A DNA stretch of 64,000 nt, taken from assembly GCA_030323885.1 (NCBI GenBank), contig CM059188.1, positions 110,333,263 to 110,397,262 of the forward strand. Reading direction: 5' to 3'. The notes below the pieces were generated by a model. It saw only the letters and a list, made by a program, of their open reading frames with translations, did not search any database and had not been told where the DNA came from. Every line of letters starts with the position of its first letter. The stretch's first letter is position 1. Shown piece by piece: positions 43,440 to 53,434 of this stretch. A program made the position numbers and the translations under genes. Origin of the DNA: Branchipolynoe longqiensis. Its lineage: Eukaryota; Annelida; Polychaeta; Phyllodocida; Polynoidae.

Positions 43440-44743
43440 GGGGGATTCATCTATATGTGTGTGTAGGGGGGGTGTTCATTGTGATGCACCTCGGGTGTGA
43501 GCTGTAGGTGCTTGCTGCTATGAGGGGGTGGGGATGGTGGGAGGGGGGGGGGGCATGCGCCTGCCTGGGGTATCGGTGTTGTTGTGGGACATGTGGGGTG
43601 GATGTGTGGGGGAGGGAGGGATGCATCTATATGTGAGGGGGGGGGGGTGTTCATTGTGATGCACCTCGGGTCTGAGCTGTATGTGGTTGCTGCTATGAGG
43701 GGGTAGGGTGAAGGGAGGGGGGGGGGTGGCATGCACCTGGCTGGGGTATCCGTGTTGTTGTGGGGGCGTGTGGGGTGGAGTATGTGTGGGGGGAGGGAAA
43801 CATCTATTTGTGGGAGTAGTGTTCATTGTGATGCACCTCGGGTGTGAGCTGCAGGGGCTTGCTGCTATAAGAGGTCAGGTGGGGGTGCGGGAGGGGCGCA
43901 TGCACCTGGCTGGGGTATCGGTGTTGTTGTGGGGGCGTGTGGGGTGGAGTGTGTGTGTGGGGAGGGAAACATCTATTTGTGGGAGGAGTGTTCATTGTGA
44001 TGCACCTCGGGTGTGAGCTGCAGGTGCTTGCTGCTATAAGAGGTCGGGTGTGGGGTGGGGGGAGGGGCGCATGCACCTGGCTGGGGTATCCGTGTTGTTG
44101 TGGGGGCGTGTGGGGTGGAGTGTGTGTGGGGGGAGGGAAACATCTATTTGTGGGAGGAGTGTTCATTGTGATGCACCTCGGGTGTGAGCTGCAGGTGCTT
44201 GCTGCTATAAGAGGGCGGGGTGGGGTGGGGGGAGGGGCGCATGCACCTGGTTGGGGTATTGGTGTTTTTGTAGGGGCGTGTGGGGTGGAGTGTGTGTGGG
44301 GGGAGGGAAACATCTATTTGTGGGGGGGAGTGTTCATTGTGATGCACCTCGGGTGTGAGCTGCAGGTGCTTGCTGCTATAAGAGGTCGGGTGGGGTGGGG
44401 GGAGGGGCGCATGCACCTGGCTGGGGTATCGGTGTTGTTGTGGGGGCGTGTGGGGTGGAGTGTGTGTGGGGGGAGGGAAACATCTATATTGTGGTGGGGT
44501 GTTCATTGTGATGCACCTCGGGTGTGAGCTGCAGGTGCTTGCTGCTATAAGAGGGCGGGGTGGGGTGGGGGGAGGGGCGCATGCACCTGGCTGGGGTATC
44601 GGTGTTGTTGTAGGGGCGTGTGGGGTGGAGTGTGTGTGTGGTGGAGGGATGCATCTATATGGGGGGGGGGGGTGTTCATTGTGATGCACCTCGGGTGTGA
44701 GCTGTAGGTGCTTGCTGCTATGAGGGGGTGGGGATGAGTGCTG
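43440..44743 (+). repeat. 171-bp satellite, eight units
   Basis: GTTCATTGTGATGCACCTCG starts at 43473, 43649, 43821, 43990, 44161, 44332, 44501 and 44673, with spacings of 169-176. Units also contain GCATGCACCTGGCTGGGGTA. Proline-rich open frames on the minus strand come from this repeat. Confidence 0.92.
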
Positions 44744-44912
44744 CCCCACTCTGAAACATTGGTCTCCCAGTGGGGCAGCACTATAAAGTCACTATCAAGT
44801 CATGGTCTCCCAGTGGGGCATCACTATAATATCAGTATGAGTGCGCACTGTCACAAGTCGATGCACCTTAGATGTTGTCACGATGTAAAACTCCAACAAC
44901 CAACCAACTAAC
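44744..44912 (+). repeat. SINE body fragment with internal duplication
   Basis: GGTCTCCCAGTGGGGCA appears twice (about 44760 and 44804), followed by the SINE tail AAAACTCCAACAACCAACCA. Confidence 0.75.
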
Positions 44913-44984
44913 GGATTTTAATGGGAGTAAACCCTCTCCTGTATCTACGTTTATCTGCTATAGCCTGACGATAATAAATCCCAG

Positions 44985-45590
44985 AATGCTTCACTGTCAG
45001 CCCCTCACTTCACAGCTCACAACTAAAAAAGAATCCACACACGCGCAGACAAAATACAAGAACAAAACCAATCCGACAACATCCGAACTAAAGCTAAGAT
45101 TCCATATACGCGGTATGCGGTATGCAGTATGCAAATGCGGCAAAATATCAAAAAGCATGTAACGGCATAGTACTCTAATAGTAGTGCTTCCATATGTCCG
45201 AATGTGAATGCGAACGCGAATGCGAATGCGACAAATAGAATGACCCATGGACCGATCGCTGCGAATGCGAATGCGAATGCGAATGCGAATGCGAATGCGA
45301 ATGCTGCTTCGTTTGTCATAGAAAACAATAGTAACTCTGACTTAACATCACAAATTTGGAGCAAAAACCTCCAAAAATGGGATGGGTATTTTAATTTTTT
45401 TTTGGTTTGTTTAGAACCCCCCCCCCCCCCCAACACAAAAAGAAGAGATCGACTATTGGAGGTCGGCATGCCGCATGCCGCATTACACATAGCGCGTATA
45501 TGGAATCTTAGCTTTAGGTATGTCATGGTGAATTTACCGTGCCGACTCCAATAACCGGCCAAGATTGCTTTTTGTGTGTGTGCTTGCAGA
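44985..45590 (+). repeat. Dispersed repeat R1, split by MITE family 4
   Basis: 44985-45088 and 45517-45590 match consecutive parts of the uninterrupted copy at 49128-49302 (ATCCGACAACATC on the left, GCCGACTCCAATAACCGG on the right). Confidence 0.75.
45089..45516. mobile_element. MITE family 4 with GAATGC array
   Basis: Inverted termini TAAAGCTAAGATTCCATATA at 45089 and the inverse ending at 45516, with TA flanks. The interior holds (GAATGC)n tracts at about 45204-45230 and 45265-45304 and GTATGCGG/GGCATGCC motifs near the ends. A second copy is at 58780-59235. The comparison with 49128-49302 confirms it as an insertion. Confidence 0.85.
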
Positions 45591-45592
45591 GG

Positions 45593-45914
45593 GGCTGGTT
45601 AATTGATTTTGGAGTTTTAATTCCTGGCAACATCTAAGGTCATATCAGGACGGGTACCGACTTGCAACAGTGCGCACTATTGTCGACTTTATAGTGCTGC
45701 CCCCCTGGAAAATCATGCCTCCAGCACCATGACCTGATATCCCATTCAGTCACATTATCCTGACACTGAGCTAATCAGTCTTTTCCGTATCATATTAATG
45801 CTAGGAAGTGACAAGTAATAATATTATGAGTCATCGGTTTGACTCGACCGGGAACCAAACTCCCGATCTCCCACACGTGAGGCTCGTGCTCTACTGATTC
45901 CGCCACCGCGCCTG
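45593..45914 (-). repeat. SINE, head type 2
   Basis: Reverse copy ending in CTACTGATTCCGCCACCGCG, the inverted type-2 head. Confidence 0.88.
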
Positions 45915-45944
45915 GTAGCAATCAGATGACAATAAACCTCGGAA

Positions 45945-46106
45945 TGTTTGTTTGTTTCTTGTTGTTTTACGTCCTAGCAACATCTAAGGTCATATCAGGA
46001 CGGGTACCGACTTGTGACAGTGCGCAATCATGGCGACTTTTAGTGCTATCCCTCTGGGAAACCAGGCTGCCGGCACCATGACCTGGTATCCCACTCAGTC
46101 ACATTG
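45945..46106 (-). repeat. SINE left half, interrupted by the gag-only element
   Basis: GTTGTTTTACGTCCTAGCAA through TATCCCACTCAGTCACAT. The remaining SINE continues at 48940. Confidence 0.9.
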
Positions 46107-46107
46107 G

Positions 46108-46366
46108 TCGTAATGCGAAGCATTACGCTTGATGCGAGGAGAGGAAGAGACCTCACCAGACCCCGCTGCTGGCCGCTTCCTCCCCCGCCCCCGTGTCCCG
46201 CAGCATTCGCGCCTCACGCGACGCCCGCTGCTCGCCCTCCCCCGGGCCGGCAGCTTTCACACTCACCTGCTGTCGCCGCCCCCTTCCCTTCCCTTATAAG
46301 GCCGCCCGTCGGCCTCCCTCTGCATTCGCCCTCCTGCCGCCCTCCAGCTCTCTGCCCTTCTTTCCT
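46108..46366 (+). repeat. Split direct repeat A1 of the gag-only element
   Basis: Starts GGTCGTAATGCGAAGCATTA, which contains a 7-bp-stem hairpin (GTAATGC/GCATTAC), and ends in CTGCCCTTCTTTCCT. It matches A2 at 48328-48629. Confidence 0.85.
46294..46300 (+). promoter_or_regulatory. TATA-like element in repeat A1
   Basis: TTATAAG in a GC-rich context 131 bp upstream of the gag-like start codon. The same motif sits in A2. It is a plausible core promoter for the element. Confidence 0.5.
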
Positions 46367-46430
46367 ACCTTGGCACTCCAGCCTGGCTCTACTCCACCTC
46401 GGACCGCTGCTCCTCTGCCGACCCTGCACC

Positions 46431-47594
46431 ATGCCCGGCCGCGGCAAAGGAAAGAGTCGGAAAAGCTCCAAGACCTCCGGGATGGCCATGCCAGGACCCT
46501 CCTCGGGCTCCCCGGGTAGCCCCGTCCCCTTTACGGCCCCGGCCTCGCCCGCAGCACCCTCGGGCCAGCCCAGCAGCGAGACGGCCCTCCTCATCGAGGC
46601 CATCACCCACCTCACCAGACGCATGGACAGAGACTTGGACGAGAGGGGGGAAGCCCGAGGGGCCCTGCGGAGCCCTCTGCCCACGCCGAGGCGGGAGCCC
46701 GCCTACAGCCTGCCCCACGTCCCGGCGCCTCGGGCATACGCCGCAGCCGGGAGCCGGCCGCCGCCTCCACCTCAAGCGACCCAGCCCGGAGGCCTGCACC
46801 TGCAGTACCAGGGCTACACCCGCGCCCACGCCAGCTCAGCACCCCCGCCCACCTACCGCCAGGACCCCGTGGACTACAGCCCGGCATCCGCGGCCGACGC
46901 GGTGCGCGAGATACTGGCATCCGCCGAGGCGCAGCACACCATACGCCGCCGAGGCATCCCATCCGACTATGTCTTCCCTTGCGACCTCGTGGAGAGGGGG
47001 GCGGGGCGCAAGGCGGTCAAGCTCGGAGAGGCGACCAAGGACGAGTACAACCTCGCCCTCCTCTCCATGGTCAACCACCCCTCCTTCCCGGATCACTCCC
47101 TCCAGGGCCTACACCAACACCACCTCACCCTCATCAGAGACGTCCTTATCCACCCCTGGCCAACCGTCCGCCGGTACTCGGAGACCATCTTTTCCTGGAT
47201 CGCGGACGGAAGGCTCCCCCAGGGATGGCATGACCCTGTGGCCCTCAATGCGCTCAGGGTGGACTCCCTCACCACGCCCACCACCCCGGCAGCACCAGCT
47301 CCCCGAGGCGACGATGGGGCCCGAGGCGCACAGCTGCCCCGGCAGCATGTCGACACCCGCACCGCCTATGATAGGCACGCTCACGGGGCCCCCTGCTCCG
47401 CTTGGAACCGCGATCCCGCCTCGTGCGATCGGGCCCCCTTCGGAGAGGCCCACGGCGAGGTGGGAGACAGGCGCCGGCACGTCTGTGCATATTGCGCCAA
47501 CGTACGGCGCATATTGACAATGCACAGCGAGGCCGGATGCCGCACCAAGCAAGCCCGTGAGCGCCAGACCCCGGCCGCCTCGGCGGATTTTTGA
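46431..47594 (+). CDS. Gag-like protein of the gag-only element
   Basis: 387 residues from the ATG at 46431 (context CACCATG). The frame is open further upstream to 46104, but that part lies in repeat A1 and before the TATA motif, so the internal ATG is preferred. The N-terminus is basic and Ser/Pro-rich (MPGRGKGKSRKSSKTSG), the middle is Pro/Ala-rich, then comes a conserved-looking globular block (DAVREILASAEAQHTI, IPSDYVFPCDLVERG, LALLSMVNHPSFPDHSLQGL, ETIFSWIADGRLP). The C-terminus carries Cys/His motifs (CSAWN at about 322, HVCAYC at about 350, H365 and a final C-x-TK), like the C-x2-W-N and HxCxxC pattern of the Ngaro-like gag at 23735. Likely RNA-binding. No frame damage, so it may be under selection. 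Confidence 0.75.
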   Translation: MPGRGKGKSRKSSKTSGMAMPGPSSGSPGSPVPFTAPASPAAPSGQPSSETALLIEAITHLTRRMDRDLDERGEARGALRSPLPTPRREPAYSLPHVPAPRAYAAAGSRPPPPPQATQPGGLHLQYQGYTRAHASSAPPPTYRQDPVDYSPASAADAVREILASAEAQHTIRRRGIPSDYVFPCDLVERGAGRKAVKLGEATKDEYNLALLSMVNHPSFPDHSLQGLHQHHLTLIRDVLIHPWPTVRRYSETIFSWIADGRLPQGWHDPVALNALRVDSLTTPTTPAAPAPRGDDGARGAQLPRQHVDTRTAYDRHAHGAPCSAWNRDPASCDRAPFGEAHGEVGDRRRHVCAYCANVRRILTMHSEAGCRTKQARERQTPAASADF

Positions 47595-48061
47595 TCCGCC
47601 GGCCTCCCCCCTCACCCTAACCATTGCCGACAGCCCCGCGACTCCCACTGACGGCCCCCCAGCGAACACCGATCGAAACGCCGCCCAGACGAAGCCGAGG
47701 ATCATCACCTCGCACCTCACACCTCAGACGACTCAGCCCAGCCTCACGAGAGACCCTCCCCAGACAGCCTAGCCACCGACCTTCACGCCACCGACCTTCA
47801 CGACACCGCCTTCATGAACCCGCCCGACCCGACCCCGACTCCCACCCCGCCCAGCCCTGAGGAGTACGCTGCCCCCCTGATCGACCCTCGCCGGACCTCC
47901 TCCCCCCAGGCCTCAAGAGCTGGCCTCCCTTTTTTGGCCGCCCGCTCCCCCTCCACGTAGGCCCCGGACCTCCCTCTCATCCAGCCCTGCCTTCCCGGGC
48001 CCCCGCCTCGGGCGCCCCTACCCCCGCCTCGGGCGCGCCTCGAGCCCTCTCCTTACTCTTT
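47595..48061 (+). other. GC-rich 3' untranslated region of the gag-only element
   Basis: Between the gag stop and B1. Open frames on both strands reflect composition. No RT or recombinase motif is seen in any frame. Confidence 0.6.
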
Positions 48062-48939
48062 GGCGGAGGGCTCCTCGGCCCCCCCCTCTACCAAACTCTG
48101 ACATTGCTCCTTATGGGCCCCTCCTGTTGATCTCTTCTGCTCCTCATGAGCCCCTCACTGTATTGTTCACTGTATTGCTCCTCCCGAGCCTGTCATTGCT
48201 CCTCTTGAGCCCTTCCTCTTATTTTGTACCTCCTCAGCCTCTGTTACCTGTTCCCCTGTATGCTCTGTTGAGGCGTCAATAAACGCCTTTTTCCCACCCC
48301 CCCCTTCCCTCTTCCTTTTCGCGCATCGGTCGTAATGCGAAGCATTACGCTTGATGCGAGGAGAGGAAGAGACCCTCCCCCGCCCCGCGCTGTCGCGCGG
48401 CGCTCACACCTCACCAGACCCCGCTGCTCGCCGCTTCCTCCCCCGCCCCCCGGGTCCCGCAGCATTCGCGCCTCACGCGACGCCCGCTGCTCGCCCTCCC
48501 TCCCCGGGCCGGCAGCTTTCACACTCACCTGCTGTCGCCGCCCCCTTCCCCTTCCCTTATAAGGCCGCCCGTCGGCCTCCCTCTGCATTCGCCCTCCTGC
48601 CGCCCTCCAGCTCTCTGCCCTTCTTTCCTCCACCCACCCACCCGACTACCCCTCCTCCACCCTCCTCCCTCTGCGGCGGAGGGCTCCTCGGCCCCCCCTC
48701 TACCAAACTCTGACATTGCTCCTTATGGGCCCCTCCTGTTGATCTCTTCTGCTCCTCATGAGCCCCTCACTGTATTGTTCACTGTATTGCTCCTCCCGAG
48801 CCTGTCATTGCTCCTCTTGAGCCCCTTCCTCTTATTTTGTACCTCCTCAGCCTCTGTTACCTGTTCCCCTGTATGCTCTGTTGAGGCGTCAATAAACGCC
48901 TTTTTCCCACCCCCGCCTTCCCTCTTCCTTTTCGCGCAT
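48062..48939 (+). repeat. Split direct repeats B1-A2-B2 of the gag-only element
   Basis: B1 (48062-48326) directly abuts A2 (48328-48629). A 45-bp C-rich spacer leads to B2 (48675-48939). B units start GGCGGAGGGCTCCTCGGC and end TTTTCGCGCAT. Confidence 0.85.
48278..48283 (+). terminator. Polyadenylation signal in B1
   Basis: AATAAA in GGCGTCAATAAACGCC, which is itself a 6-bp-stem hairpin. It is repeated in B2 at 48891-48896. Transcripts starting in A1 would end in B1. Confidence 0.55.
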
Positions 48940-49120
48940 CATGGTGACACTGAGCACACCAGTCCTTGCCCTGTCTTAATAATGCCGAGCGCCTGGCTAG
49001 GAAGCAACAAGTATCAATTTTTAAGTCAATGGTTTGACTCGACTGGGGTTCGAACCCACGACCCCACGATCTACCAGCACGGGAGACGGACGCTCTAACT
49101 CATTCGGCCATCCTTTCTGG
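48940..49120 (-). repeat. SINE right half
   Basis: TCATGGTGACACTGAGCACA through CATTCGGCCATCCTTTCTGG continues the SINE at 45945-46106, head type 1. Confidence 0.9.
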
Positions 49121-49127
49121 TTGGCAA

Positions 49128-49302
49128 TGCTACACTGACAGTCCCTCACTTCACAACTCGCAAGCAAACAAAAAGAACACACACACAAAAACACAACAAC
49201 AAAACGAATCCGACAACATCAAAACTGAGGCATGTCATGGCAAACTTGCCGGGCCGACTCCAATAACCGGCAAAGATTGCTTTTTATGTTCTTGCATGCA
49301 GA
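49128..49302 (+). repeat. Dispersed repeat R1, uninterrupted copy
   Basis: ACACTGACAGTCCCTCACTT through AGATTGCTTTTT. It shows the empty form of the site occupied by MITE 4 at 45089. Confidence 0.75.
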
Positions 49303-49532
49303 GAGAATCGACAATCAAACATCACCATCTGAGGGCTCTCGACGCGGATGACTGCGACAACAATCGGCATGTCGGCCCACTGCGCAGTCCCGGTTGTCAA
49401 CGCAGTAATTTTACCCGGGGCATGTCGCCCCCCGCCCGGCCCAGACTGAACGCCATGTAACAACCTAATCGATTACACCCATTGAGAAAACTCTCATCAG
49501 CCGAGAGGTTAGGCGCATGCGCCGACGTGCAG

Positions 49533-50375
49533 CTATAGTCAGAGAACGTGTATACAGATGAGAGAGACAACTCCCGCGAAAATCGGTAACACAGGCTACA
49601 GTGGCGTTCCTGGCGGTTAGTGTTGAACAAGCTTTGAGTTTGCCATACGTGTAGTGCAAAACATTTGTTTTTATTCAAAATTAATAGAAATGCAGAAGCC
49701 TAACCTTATCGATTTAATATAATCCTTTTGGTAAACATGTTTTCTATATGTGTACTAAGCGGCTTGTTTCTATTTGGTGTAGTTTTAGAGATATTTCACT
49801 TTTTCTGTAGGAAGATTGCACACGACCATTGACAATGCCTTGAGTTTGCCGTACGCGTAGTGAAAAACGTCAGTTTTATTCCAAATTAATAGAAATCCAG
49901 AACCCTACCCATATCAATTTAATATAATCTTGTTGGTAAACATGTTTCCTATGTGTATTCCAATCAGTTTGTTTCTAGGTTTTGTAGTTTTAGAGATATT
50001 TAACGTTTTCTGTAGGAAGATTGCTCACCGCCATTGACAATGCCTTGAGTTTGCCGTACGCGTAGTGAAAAAACGTCAGTTTTATTCCAAATTAATAGAA
50101 ATCCAGAACCCTAACCATATCTCTTTAATATAATCTTGTTGGTAAACATGTTTCCTATGTGTATTCCAATCAGTTTGTTTCTAGGTTTTGTAGTTTTAGA
50201 GATATTTAACGTTTTCTGTAGGAAGATTGCACACGACCATTGACAATGCCTTGAGTTTGACAGCTGTGTCATATACTGTTCAACAACCACCACTTGGAGC
50301 GCCACAGTCGGCATCTGTTACATGGTGTAGTATGGGAGTTGTCCCTCTCATCTGTATACACGCTCTCTGCTATAG
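49533..50375. mobile_element. TIR element enclosing a 206-bp tandem repeat
   Basis: Inverted termini of about 110 bp start CTATAGTCAGAGAACGTGTA (49533) and end with the inverse at 50375 (ATACACGCTCTCTGCTATAG). Between them TGAGTTTGCC recurs at 49635, 49841 and 50046, and as TGAGTTTGAC at 50252, giving three 206-bp units. The plan recalls bivalve pearl-type or Helentron-related elements, but those lack such TIRs, so I leave it unclassified. Confidence 0.75.
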
Positions 50376-50670
50376 TGGCGGCTTGACACGACATGGATTA
50401 TTGTTGTTGTTGTTCGACAGAGTGCGCTGCGATATGCATCCGTACAAGTCGTCAGGCTGCATATAAAATTGTAATCAGAAATGTTGTCAGCCGGTCACTG
50501 AACCCTGATGCAAGATTACTAGCGTCTCCACAGGAGGTGCTGGTTTTGTAACTTGTTGCCGATCGGCTTATTAAGAATAGACTGGTTCCTGCTTGCATCA
50601 TAAGAAAAACAGGCCCCTACCTATCAAAGACCAAATGACCTTCACCTTCGCCATATCTTGAATGACCAAA

Positions 50671-50898
50671 TGGGACAGGCAAATGAGTTGAGCGTCAGTC
50701 GCCTGTTTTGGGAGATCGCGGGTTTTGAACCCACGGGTTCGAACCTCTGGTTGAGTCATACCAATGACTTAAGAAATGATAAGTGTTGCTTCCTAGCTAG
50801 GTGCTCGGAATTATTAGGATAGGGCGGGGACTTGTTGGCTCAGTGTCCGAATAATGTGATTGAGTGGGATATCAGTGCATGGTGCCGGCGGCCAGAAT
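50671..50898 (+). repeat. SINE 5' portion, head type 1
   Basis: GGGACAGGCAAATGAGTTGA through GTGCCGGCGGCC; truncated at the 3' side. Confidence 0.85.
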
Positions 50899-50952
50899 TC
50901 GCAGATTCTATTACATTGACTCAGTATTCCCTTCTATGGGGAAATGAATGTT

Positions 50953-51053
50953 CAATAGATGCATCAATATATAACTTAGATGTGTACAATCAAATCTGGA
51001 CAATTGCTTTGGTTTTGCAAATGTGATACATTATCGGACTATGCAGCCTTAAG
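50953..51053 (-). mobile_element. MITE family 1 fragment
   Basis: ACAATCAAATCTGGACAATT through CATTATCGGACTATGCAGCC. The left end in consensus terms. Confidence 0.8.
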
Positions 51054-51184
51054 AGAAAGTCATAATTACCTCCATTCCACGACCATTTATGCAAGGACTT
51101 TGTCAAATGCCAGCAATAGCTGTTCAATGCCTTCTTTCCACAGTGGCGATAGACATCGGATCCACCAACCGCAGGTGGGATCTA

Positions 51185-51874
51185 AAGGCCGTGTCACACT
51201 ACGACGTAACGACGTCAACGTAGAGAGAACGTGAAGAACGTTGAACTTTTCAGCGTAGTATGCAAATTTGGGCACAAGTTGAACGTGGATGCAGCGTAGT
51301 GGACGAGAGCATAACGTCGGTAAAGCGTAGTGATACCGTCATTCAACGAGAGAGGACAACGTCATTACGCTAACGGAACGTTATGAACATTATTCCATCG
51401 CCACAAGAACGTTATGTGACGTTACATACGTCATGAGACGTTGAACATACATTGAATGCACGCTCTCCTGACGTTCTCCTGACGTTCTCCTGACGTTCTC
51501 CTGACGTTCTCCTGACGTTCCCATTACGCCCCATGGGCATTTGCACTCGGTTTAATGTGGGTCAACGTAGTGGAACGTAGTTGAACGTAGTGAGCAGCGT
51601 TGGAATAACGTCCGTTTAACGTCATTGACGTTCACTGAACGTGAACAGAACGTACGGTGAACGTAAACCCTTACGTTCGAGCTATGTCAACATTTTTGAA
51701 CAAGTTCAAAACTTTGACGCCCGCCGACGTAACACGACATAATGTGACGTAGCTCGACGTCAGTCTAACGTCATTCTGACGTCATCATGACGTCACCCAA
51801 CATACGTCAATGTAATGACGAAATGTGATCACGTCAGGCTTACGTTTGCTCATTATGTCGTAGTGTGACAGGGG
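51185..51874. mobile_element. TIR element filled with ACGT-type motifs
   Basis: Left terminus AAGGCCGTGTCACACTACG, right terminus GTCGTAGTGTGACAGGGG, TA flanks at 51183-51184 and 51875-51876. The 690-bp interior is almost entirely AACGT, GACGT and ACGTCA words, including a run of CTGACGTTCTC units near 51477-51520. No coding sequence. Same terminal signature as 52578-53432. Confidence 0.8.
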
Positions 51875-51876
51875 TA

Positions 51877-52180
51877 TAAGAAGCGGATCCAAATTGAAAG
51901 GGCCAGACAGAGAGTACGTCAGCCATTTCATGCGATCACAAACAGACAATAAAACGCGCCACAAACCCCATTTCAAAGAAAGAGACCGCAGCGAGATCTA
52001 CCTTCCACTTGACTCGATGAAAGAATGGGCGGACTGATCGGATAATTAATTAAAAGCCTGAAATCTCCAGCTAAGGCCAACAACTAAATACAAATTGGTG
52101 ATGGTCCCCGCCCGTGCCTCAAACATCTGAATTTTGTTTTTAAAACTGTTATAAATCCTTTGGGATAGCAGCAATTCAAT
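51877..52180. other. No gene recognised
   Basis: Unique-looking sequence between a TIR element and a SINE fragment. Confidence 0.4.
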
Positions 52181-52300
52181 TTTTGTATCAATTTTTAAAT
52201 GATTAGTTTGACTCGGTCAGGGTTCGAACCCAAGAGTTCGAATACCACGACATACCAGATCGGGAGGCGGCCACTCGACTCATTCAGCCATTGCGTCTGG
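52181..52300 (-). repeat. SINE head fragment, type 1
   Basis: TTTTGTATCAATTTTTAAAT, B-box-like GGTTCGAACCC, and end CATTCAGCCATTGCGTCTGG. Confidence 0.85.
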
Positions 52301-52577
52301 TTATGTATTACGTCTATGTCAACAATCAAAAATAAAAATAAAAACCGCCCGCCCGACCCTGATTTTTATTTCGAAAGGACGATCACCAATTTGACTTGTT
52401 TTGGCCTAGACGTGACAAGCATAAAAACACACGAGGAAAACAAAGGCCGTGGACGCACACACCCACAGGGACGGCTACAGGATATTCGGAATGAAATTCT
52501 GGAGAGAAGGAGGCAGAACGACTATGCAACCTGATCTGTTTTGATATTGTATTAGATCTGTTGAGATCCGCGACGTA
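52301..52577. other. Unassigned segment
   Basis: A plus-strand frame reads RTHPQGRLQDIRNEILERRRQ before a stop at 52532. It could be a relic of a mobile-element protein, but I recognise no family. Confidence 0.3.
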
Positions 52578-53432
52578 AAGGCCCTGTCACACTACGACGC
52601 TTCCGCCGGCGCGCCGGCAACGCGCAAAATATTTGCAACCCGTCGAGAAACGTCGAACTTTTCGGCGCTTTGGGAGAAAGTTTGACGCGGCGCAGCGTGT
52701 TAGTAGCGTGCTACAAGCGCGCGGCCAACGCGTTTCGACGCGCGCAGAACAACATGTCAACGTCCCACCAGCGGGTTCCCAGCGTGCCATCGGCGCGTTG
52801 TCGGCGCGTTGTCGGCGCGCTGTCGGCGCGCTGTCGGCGCGTTGACGGCGCGTTGACGGCGCGTTAGTACCGTGTCAACGCGTACATACCCGCCAGCAAC
52901 ACGTTAGGACGCGCCCGCAGCGCGTCGACACTGCGCGGCCAACGCGTCCAGGCACGCCCGCAACACGTCCAACGCGCCGAGATACGCTGGAGCAACGCCA
53001 ATAGCGCGCCCACTACCCGTCGATGGGACGTTACGGACGCGCCGACGGAACGGTCACATTTTGGGGGAAAAAAAAGCCAACGTTAACTGGCGTTGATCAA
53101 CGGTCTACCAGCGTTCTGCCGGCGCGCCGCTAACGCGTGTCGACGTGTTGCTAACGCGTCCGTAACGCGCCCTCCAACCCGTTGGCGCGCGTCGCCGCGC
53201 GTCCAAAGTTTTGTGCATGCACAAAACCTCGACGCGCCGCGACGCGCGCCGACGCGCGCCGACGTTTCCATTCACACGTTGCTATGTACCGACGCGCCGG
53301 TAACGCGCCGGTAACGCGCCGGCAACGCGCCGGCAACGTACCGGACGTGTACCGACGTTTTGAACAAAAACCAGACCCGTCGGCACGCGTCGAAGCGCGT
53401 TGGTGAGAAACGTCGTAGTGTGACAGGGCCTT
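52578..53432. mobile_element. TIR element filled with GCGCG-type motifs
   Basis: Termini AAGGCCCTGTCACACTACG and CGTAGTGTGACAGGGCCTT are perfect inverses over at least 19 bp, flanked by TA (52576-52577, 53433-53434). The 855-bp interior is built of GGCGCGTTG, CGCGCCGACG and AACGCGTC words, extremely rich in CpG. No coding sequence. The termini are shared with 51185-51874, but the internal motif differs. Confidence 0.85.
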
Positions 53433-53434
53433 TA

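Larger units (their letters stand above)
46107..48939 (+). mobile_element. Gag-only element with split direct repeats
   Basis: A GC- and CpG-rich 2.83-kb unit set in a SINE. Order: A1 (46108-46366), one gag-like gene, B1 (48062-48326), A2 (48328-48629) and B2 (48675-48939). A1/A2 and B1/B2 are near-identical except for a 44-bp stretch present in A2 and absent from A1. This is the A1-ORF-B1A2B2 plan of Ngaro/PAT-type retrotransposons but without RT, RNase H or YR genes. No target duplication is visible. I infer a non-autonomous YR retrotransposon that keeps only gag. A tandem pair made of one ORF-bearing and one internally deleted unit describes the same sequence. Confidence 0.75.

Noticed and set aside
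46431..46480. Histone-like N-terminus (GRGKGK)
   Set aside because: Short basic similarity only; the rest of the protein has no histone fold.
46107..48939. LTR retrotransposon with 612-bp LTRs
   Set aside because: The would-be 5' LTR has only its left part before the gene, and its right part lies after the gene. The order fits split direct repeats, not LTRs.
46107..48939. Helitron pair in tandem
   Set aside because: No TC...CTRR ends and no A/T insertion point; a gag-like ORF is not expected in a Helitron.
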